A DNA stretch of 8,541 nt from the NCBI GenBank assembly GCA_009779595.1, contig WRDZ01000025.1:1-8541 (forward strand), given 5' to 3'. Positions 5,263-8,541 of this stretch are shown here, piece after piece. The notes under the pieces were generated by a model that saw only the letters and a program-made list of their open reading frames with translations, had not been told where the DNA came from and did not search any database. Each line of letters begins with the position of its first letter. The first letter of the stretch is position 1. This stretch comes from Alphaproteobacteria bacterium (GTDB taxonomy: Bacteria; Pseudomonadota; Alphaproteobacteria; WRDZ01). Both the position numbers and the translations under genes were made by a program.

Positions 5263-5277
5263 TTAAGATAAAGTTAA
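5263..5277 (+). promoter_or_regulatory. CtrA-type box TTAA-N7-TTAA upstream of fliL
   Basis: TTAA-GATAAAG-TTAA matches the CtrA consensus half-sites and spacing; a third TTAA lies at 5255-5258. CtrA controls flagellar genes in many Alphaproteobacteria. The box lies only 15-30 bases before the start codon, so if the candidate promoter at 5226-5255 is right it sits at +1 to +16, a place for repression rather than activation. AAGGAG (5281-5286) is the fliL ribosome-binding site. Confidence 0.5.
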
Positions 5278-5292
5278 TACAAGGAGTCGCAC

Positions 5293-5826
5293 ATGCCCGC
5301 GGAAACCGAAGAAGACGACCAGCAGGACGAAGGCCAGGAGGACGGCCAGGCCCAGCAGGCCGAAGCTCCGCCGCCCAAACCCAGCCTTTTGAAGAACAAG
5401 AAGGTTATTATCGGCTTGGCCGCCGTCGTGGTCGTGGTCATAGTGGCTGTCGCGGTGCTGGTGTTCTGGCCGGACAAGAAAGAGGACGTGGCGGCCAGGG
5501 TTGCGGCCGCGACGGGCGGCAACAGGATATTTTACGACCTGCCGCCCATGCTGGTCAACATAAACACGGCCGGGGTCGGGAACGTGTACCTGAAGGTCCA
5601 GGTCGCGCTTGAGCTTTCAAGCCAGGCCGACCAGCAGAGGGTCGAGGCCGTCATGCCAAGGATTGTGGACAGCTTCCAGATGTACCTGCGCGAGCTTAGG
5701 CCCGAAGAGCTGCAGGGCTCGGCCGGCATGTACCGCTTGAAGGAAGAGCTGATGGACCGCATAAACCGCGCCATATTCCCTGCGCAGATAAACGACGTGC
5801 TGTTCAAAGAAATGTTGGTGCAATAA
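5293..5826 (+). CDS. fliL: Flagellar basal body-associated protein FliL
   Basis: Single-pass inner-membrane protein that sits around the stator units and supports motor torque. 177 residues. An acidic, Gln-rich cytoplasmic tail (1-24) and a Pro/Lys stretch are followed by one membrane helix at about 38-59 (VIIGLAAVVVVVIVAVAVLV). The periplasmic FliL domain begins with FYDLPPMLVNIN (80-91), and NVYLKVQVALEL (97-108) is typical of the family. The C-terminus NDVLFKEMLVQ is also characteristic. AAGGAG 6 bases upstream fixes the start. Its TAA overlaps the ATG of fliM by one base, so the two are translationally coupled. It is the first gene of a four-gene flagellar run. Confidence 0.93.
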   Translation: MPAETEEDDQQDEGQEDGQAQQAEAPPPKPSLLKNKKVIIGLAAVVVVVIVAVAVLVFWPDKKEDVAARVAAATGGNRIFYDLPPMLVNINTAGVGNVYLKVQVALELSSQADQQRVEAVMPRIVDSFQMYLRELRPEELQGSAGMYRLKEELMDRINRAIFPAQINDVLFKEMLVQ

Positions 5827-7019
5827 TGGCTGAAACGGGCAGAACTGCGGCCGATGAAGAAAACCTGATGAAGGAATGGGCGGCTATGGCCGGCGGCAAT
5901 CCGCAGGCGGCCGCGGCTGCAAGCCCGGACGCTCAGCCGGGGCAGGGCGGCGGCGACCAGGACGCCATGGCCAAGGAATGGGAGGCCATGCTTACCGGCG
6001 GTGGCGCGGACGACAGTTCGGCGGCCGAAGTCAACACAAGCTCTATCGGGCAGTCGACCCGCATACTGAACCAGGAAGAAATCGACAGCCTGCTTGGGTT
6101 CACCGAAGTGGCGGACAGCGACGACCACAAAGAGGGCGTGCGCGCGATACTCAGCAGCTCGACCGTCGCTTACGAGCGGCTGCCCATGCTGGAAATCGTG
6201 TTCGACCGCCTTGTGCGCGGCATGACCACCAGCCTGCGCAACTTCACCCAGGACAACGTCGAGGTTTCGCTGGACAGCATAGAATCGTACAAGTTCTATG
6301 ACTACCTGAACTCCATACCGCTGCCCGCGGTGCTAAGCATCTTTAAAGTCGAGGAATGGAGCAACTTCGGCCTTATGACCATAGACTCGGCGCTGGTGTA
6401 CTCCATCGTCGACGTGCTGCTTGGCGGCCGCCGCGGCACGGGCGCCATGCGCATCGAGGGCCGGCCCTATACCACCATCGAACGCAACCTTGTCGAGCGC
6501 ATGATACACGTGATACTTGCCGAGCTGTCCATCGCCTTCGACCCCTTGTGCCAGGTGACCTTCAGGTTCGAGCGGCTTGAGCTTAACCCCCGCTTCGCCA
6601 GCATTTCGCGCCCGACCAACGCGGCCATCGTGGCCAAGCTGCGCGTGGACATGGAAGACCGCGGCGGGCGCGTGGACCTTCTGATACCTTACGCCACGCT
6701 TGAACCCGTGCGCGAACTGCTTTTGCAGATGTACATCGGCGAAAAATTCGGCCGCGACTCGATATGGGAATCCCACCTGACAGAAGAGCTTTGGCTTACC
6801 CAGGTCGACCTTGCCGCCGTGCTTGACCAGCAGGAGCTCCCGCTGACCGAGGTCTTGGCCTGGAAGGAAGGTTCGCGCCTTATGCTCAACGCCACCCCGG
6901 ATTCGGACGTAAGCATAAACTGCGGCGACATACCGCTGTTCTCGGGCAAGATGGGCCGCAAGGGGCATAACATAGCCATACAGATAAACGACAAGATAAA
7001 GAGGACGGGGGAAATTTGA
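5826..7019 (+). CDS. fliM: Flagellar motor switch protein FliM
   Basis: C-ring component that binds phospho-CheY and sets rotation direction. 397 residues, longer than the roughly 330 of E. coli FliM because of an N-terminal extension of about 75 residues. The conserved CheY-binding segment, normally at the extreme N-terminus, is here RILNQEEIDSLLGF at 79-92. The extension carries a twice-repeated motif, LMKEWAAMAGG (14-24) and AMAKEWEAMLTGG (47-59), separated by Ala/Gly/Gln-rich sequence. The middle domain shows LLGGRRGTG (198-206) and LELNPRFASI (251-260), matching the GGxG and NPxF regions of FliM. The C-terminal SpoA-like domain (about 320-395) is present. Its stop overlaps the next gene's start by one base. 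Of its 27 Ile codons 15 are ATA by hand count. Confidence 0.95.
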   Translation: MAETGRTAADEENLMKEWAAMAGGNPQAAAAASPDAQPGQGGGDQDAMAKEWEAMLTGGGADDSSAAEVNTSSIGQSTRILNQEEIDSLLGFTEVADSDDHKEGVRAILSSSTVAYERLPMLEIVFDRLVRGMTTSLRNFTQDNVEVSLDSIESYKFYDYLNSIPLPAVLSIFKVEEWSNFGLMTIDSALVYSIVDVLLGGRRGTGAMRIEGRPYTTIERNLVERMIHVILAELSIAFDPLCQVTFRFERLELNPRFASISRPTNAAIVAKLRVDMEDRGGRVDLLIPYATLEPVRELLLQMYIGEKFGRDSIWESHLTEELWLTQVDLAAVLDQQELPLTEVLAWKEGSRLMLNATPDSDVSINCGDIPLFSGKMGRKGHNIAIQINDKIKRTGEI

Positions 7020-7555
7020 TGGATCGCATAATGCTGTTTTTCGACCTGCTGATTTTCTCACTTATGGTCCCGCTGCTGGTCTATGCGATAATCCTGTCGC
7101 AGCGGCTGAAAAGCCTGCGCAAAAGCAAAGAGGATTTCTCGCGGCTGATTATTGCGTTCAACGACGCCACCACCAAGGCCGAGGTCAGCACCCTCAAGCT
7201 GAAACAGTACGCCCAAAGCGCGGGCGTCAGCCTGAAAGAGCAGGTCGACAAGTCCCTTAACCTGCGCGACGACCTGGCCTTCCTGCTGGAACGCGGCGAA
7301 TCCATGGCCAACCGCCTGGAAACCGTGATAAAGCAGGCCCGGGACGAGCTGGTCAAAAGGCCAGGCGGCCTTGCGGCTAACGTGCAGCAGCAGGCCTCGA
7401 AGCCGGCCTTGAAGGTGGTCGACCGCGACCAGGGCGAAGAGAAAGAGCGCGCGTTCCAGGCCGTGCTGAAGGAACTGGACCCGACCGACCGTTCCGAGGT
7501 CGAGCAGGAATTGCTGCAGGCCCTGAACTCTTTGAATGTAGGGAATAACGTATGA
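7019..7555 (+). CDS. Membrane-anchored coiled-coil flagellar-locus protein (DUF6468-like)
   Basis: 178 residues. One membrane helix at about 5-24 (MLFFDLLIFSLMVPLLVYAI), then a long, mostly helical cytoplasmic or periplasmic region with heptad-like spacing (about 25-110) and a polar tail. From memory, proteins of this size and form between fliM and motE in Alphaproteobacteria belong to DUF6468, of unknown function; I cannot verify the family here. The start at 7019 overlaps the fliM stop by one base. A TTG immediately before it is less likely. The stop overlaps the next ATG by four bases (ATGA), so it is translated with its neighbours and very probably acts in the motor or its assembly. Confidence 0.75.
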   Translation: MDRIMLFFDLLIFSLMVPLLVYAIILSQRLKSLRKSKEDFSRLIIAFNDATTKAEVSTLKLKQYAQSAGVSLKEQVDKSLNLRDDLAFLLERGESMANRLETVIKQARDELVKRPGGLAANVQQQASKPALKVVDRDQGEEKERAFQAVLKELDPTDRSEVEQELLQALNSLNVGNNV

Positions 7556-8190
7556 TTAAAAAAATGCGCATCCTGCCGGTGTTCATAGCCGTATGCACCA
7601 TGTTCGTGGGGATGCGCATAGCCGGCTTTGCCGCCATAGGCCAGACGGGCGCCCCGGCGGAGCCCGCGGCCGCGCGCGACAGGGGCGGCCAGGTGCAGCT
7701 GGGCAGGAACACGGCCGGGCTAAGTATTGAAAGGGACCAGGTCGACCCGCTGGGCCATATACGCCCGCGCGACGAGATAATCAGCGAAACCGAGGCCGAA
7801 ATCGTCGAAAGGATGGCCAGGCGCAGAAGCGAAATCGACGCCCAGTCCCGCGACATCGATGCAAGGCAGGAGGTGCTTAGGGCGGCCGAAGTTCAGATAG
7901 ACGCCAAGATAACCAAGCTGCAAGAGCTGGAAGCCCACCTGAAGACCCTGATGAACCTTTACGACGAAAAGGAAAACAACAGGATAAACAGCCTTGTGCG
8001 CATATACGGCAACATGAGGCCCAAGGACGCGGCAAGGATACTGGACGACCTGGAAATGCCCGTGCTGCTCGCGATTTTCGAGCGCATGAACGAGAACAGG
8101 TCCGCCCCCATAATGGCGGCCATGAACCAGGAACGCGCGCGCGCGCTGACCCTTGAAATCGCCGCCAAACGCCCGCTTTCGGGCATATAG
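7552..8190 (+). CDS. motE: MotE-like motility protein (MgtE N-domain-like fold)
   Basis: 212 residues. An N-terminal hydrophobic segment (about 6-28) is a signal peptide or anchor; a low-complexity linker (31-72) follows, then a long coiled coil at about 73-140. The C-terminal domain SLVRIYGNMRPKDAARILDD (147-166) through IFERMNENRSAPIMAAM (175-191) has the helical repeat typical of the MgtE N-terminal intracellular domain as reused in MotE. Rhizobial MotE is described as a periplasmic chaperone for the stator protein MotC; whether the same partner exists here is unknown. It is last in the fliL-fliM-DUF6468-motE run, with ATGA overlap to the preceding gene. A short hairpin at the stop (8171-8184) has no U tract, so the terminator is not identified. 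The gene symbol is by domain architecture only. Confidence 0.8.
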   Translation: MIKKMRILPVFIAVCTMFVGMRIAGFAAIGQTGAPAEPAAARDRGGQVQLGRNTAGLSIERDQVDPLGHIRPRDEIISETEAEIVERMARRRSEIDAQSRDIDARQEVLRAAEVQIDAKITKLQELEAHLKTLMNLYDEKENNRINSLVRIYGNMRPKDAARILDDLEMPVLLAIFERMNENRSAPIMAAMNQERARALTLEIAAKRPLSGI

Positions 8191-8541
8191 GCTATAGGCC
8201 TCGGCGCACTCTCTTAAGCTTCGCTTCGTTCGTGGCCTTGCCCGGGCGGCGTCGCGCGCTATGGCGATTAAAAGACAATAAGATAGGTTGAATCCGGCTG
8301 GAATTATTTAACAATTATTAACATAATATATGCTTAATGATAGCTGGATATCGGAAACGCTTTGGATTCACGGACGCGCTGTACGCCAGGCAATATAACA
8401 ATAGTGATACAGCCAATAGTTAACGCGGATTATGATTCCTTGCATGCCAAATATTTTGTCAATACACCGCAAATAAATATAATGTCCCAAGATTACGTTT
8501 ATCGTAACTATCCTTTAATGGATTCGCGTTTAACCGCGCCC
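8191..8541. other. Noncoding, AT-rich tail after the flagellar operon
   Basis: No credible gene in either strand. The first 80 bases are GC-rich and carry no clear terminator. From 8281 the DNA becomes AT-rich and holds TTAA boxes at 8308-8321 (TTAA-N6-TTAA), four GANTC sites (8290, 8365, 8434, 8521) and the strong promoter described separately. It reads as the regulatory region of a gene beyond the right edge. Confidence 0.6.
8456..8483 (+). promoter_or_regulatory. Strong sigma70-type promoter facing off the right edge
   Basis: TTGTCA (8456-8461), 16-base spacer, TATAAT (8478-8483): 5/6 and 6/6 matches to consensus. Transcription would start near 8490. A perfect inverted repeat TTACG-TTTAT-CGTAA (8493-8507) covers the start region and could be an operator. 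The same hexamers and spacing occur, as I recall, in E. coli rrnB P1, so the downstream gene may be highly expressed. Confidence 0.65.

Noticed and set aside
5161..5292. Replication origin near fliL
   Set aside because: One DnaA box without clustering, and no dnaA, parAB or gidA-type neighbours.
8171..8184. GCCCG-CTTT-CGGGC hairpin at the motE stop as a terminator
   Set aside because: Lies within the coding sequence and is not followed by a U run.
8482..8541. Open frame MSQDYVYRNYPL... running off the right edge
   Set aside because: Its ATG lies inside the TATAAT box of the strong promoter, upstream of the predicted transcript, and it has no ribosome-binding site.

Overview
The window looks like a chromosomal segment from a GC-rich alphaproteobacterium, probably from a poorly sampled lineage. 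The strongest evidence is the flagellar run fliL - fliM - (DUF6468-like coiled-coil protein) - motE-like, an arrangement I associate with Alphaproteobacteria. A TTAA-N7-TTAA (CtrA-type) box lies directly upstream of fliL, which fits. Coding DNA is GC-rich, yet ATA is the commonest Ile codon in fliM (15 of 27 by hand count), which is unusual.

Layout from left to right. (1) Positions 1-857, minus strand: the N-terminal 285 residues of a two-helix membrane protein of unknown function that runs off the left edge. (2) 858-1130: an operator-like palindrome, a three-hairpin repeat (A1) and the rho-independent terminator of the next gene. (3) 1131-2201, minus: a complete glyceraldehyde-3-phosphate dehydrogenase whose sequence recalls the long, kinetoplastid-glycosome type of GAPDH. 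(4) 2202-2663: a second copy of the three-hairpin repeat (A2), a GC-rich palindromic repeat (B1), and promoters. (5) 2664-3994, plus: a HIT-family hydrolase and glycerol-3-phosphate dehydrogenase (gpsA), 5 bases apart and surely one operon. (6) 3995-4269: a longer second copy of the GC-rich repeat (B2) and a promoter. (7) 4270-5160, plus: a NYN/PIN-like nuclease-fold protein with a partial internal duplication in front of its catalytic domain. (8) 5161-8190, plus: a DnaA-box-like site, the CtrA-like site, and four tightly overlapping flagellar genes. (9) 8191-8541: an AT-rich noncoding tail with four GANTC sites and a strong sigma70-type promoter facing out of the window.

The left half is central carbon and phospholipid metabolism: GAPDH acts on glyceraldehyde-3-phosphate, and GpsA draws its isomer dihydroxyacetone phosphate into glycerol-3-phosphate for lipids. 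The right half builds the flagellar motor: FliM is the switch/C-ring protein that receives phospho-CheY, FliL is associated with the stator, and MotE-like proteins assist motor proteins in the periplasm.

The most unusual signal is repeat A. Both copies have the same three-hairpin architecture with invariant outer stem bases, but the inner halves of all three stems differ and are fully compensated: 12 base pairs are swapped for other Watson-Crick pairs. This suggests that the folded structure is what is conserved, as in an RNA family or a hairpin-recognised mobile repeat. The A copies flank the GAPDH gene and the B copies flank the hit-gpsA operon, so the metabolic half looks like repeat-bounded cassettes.
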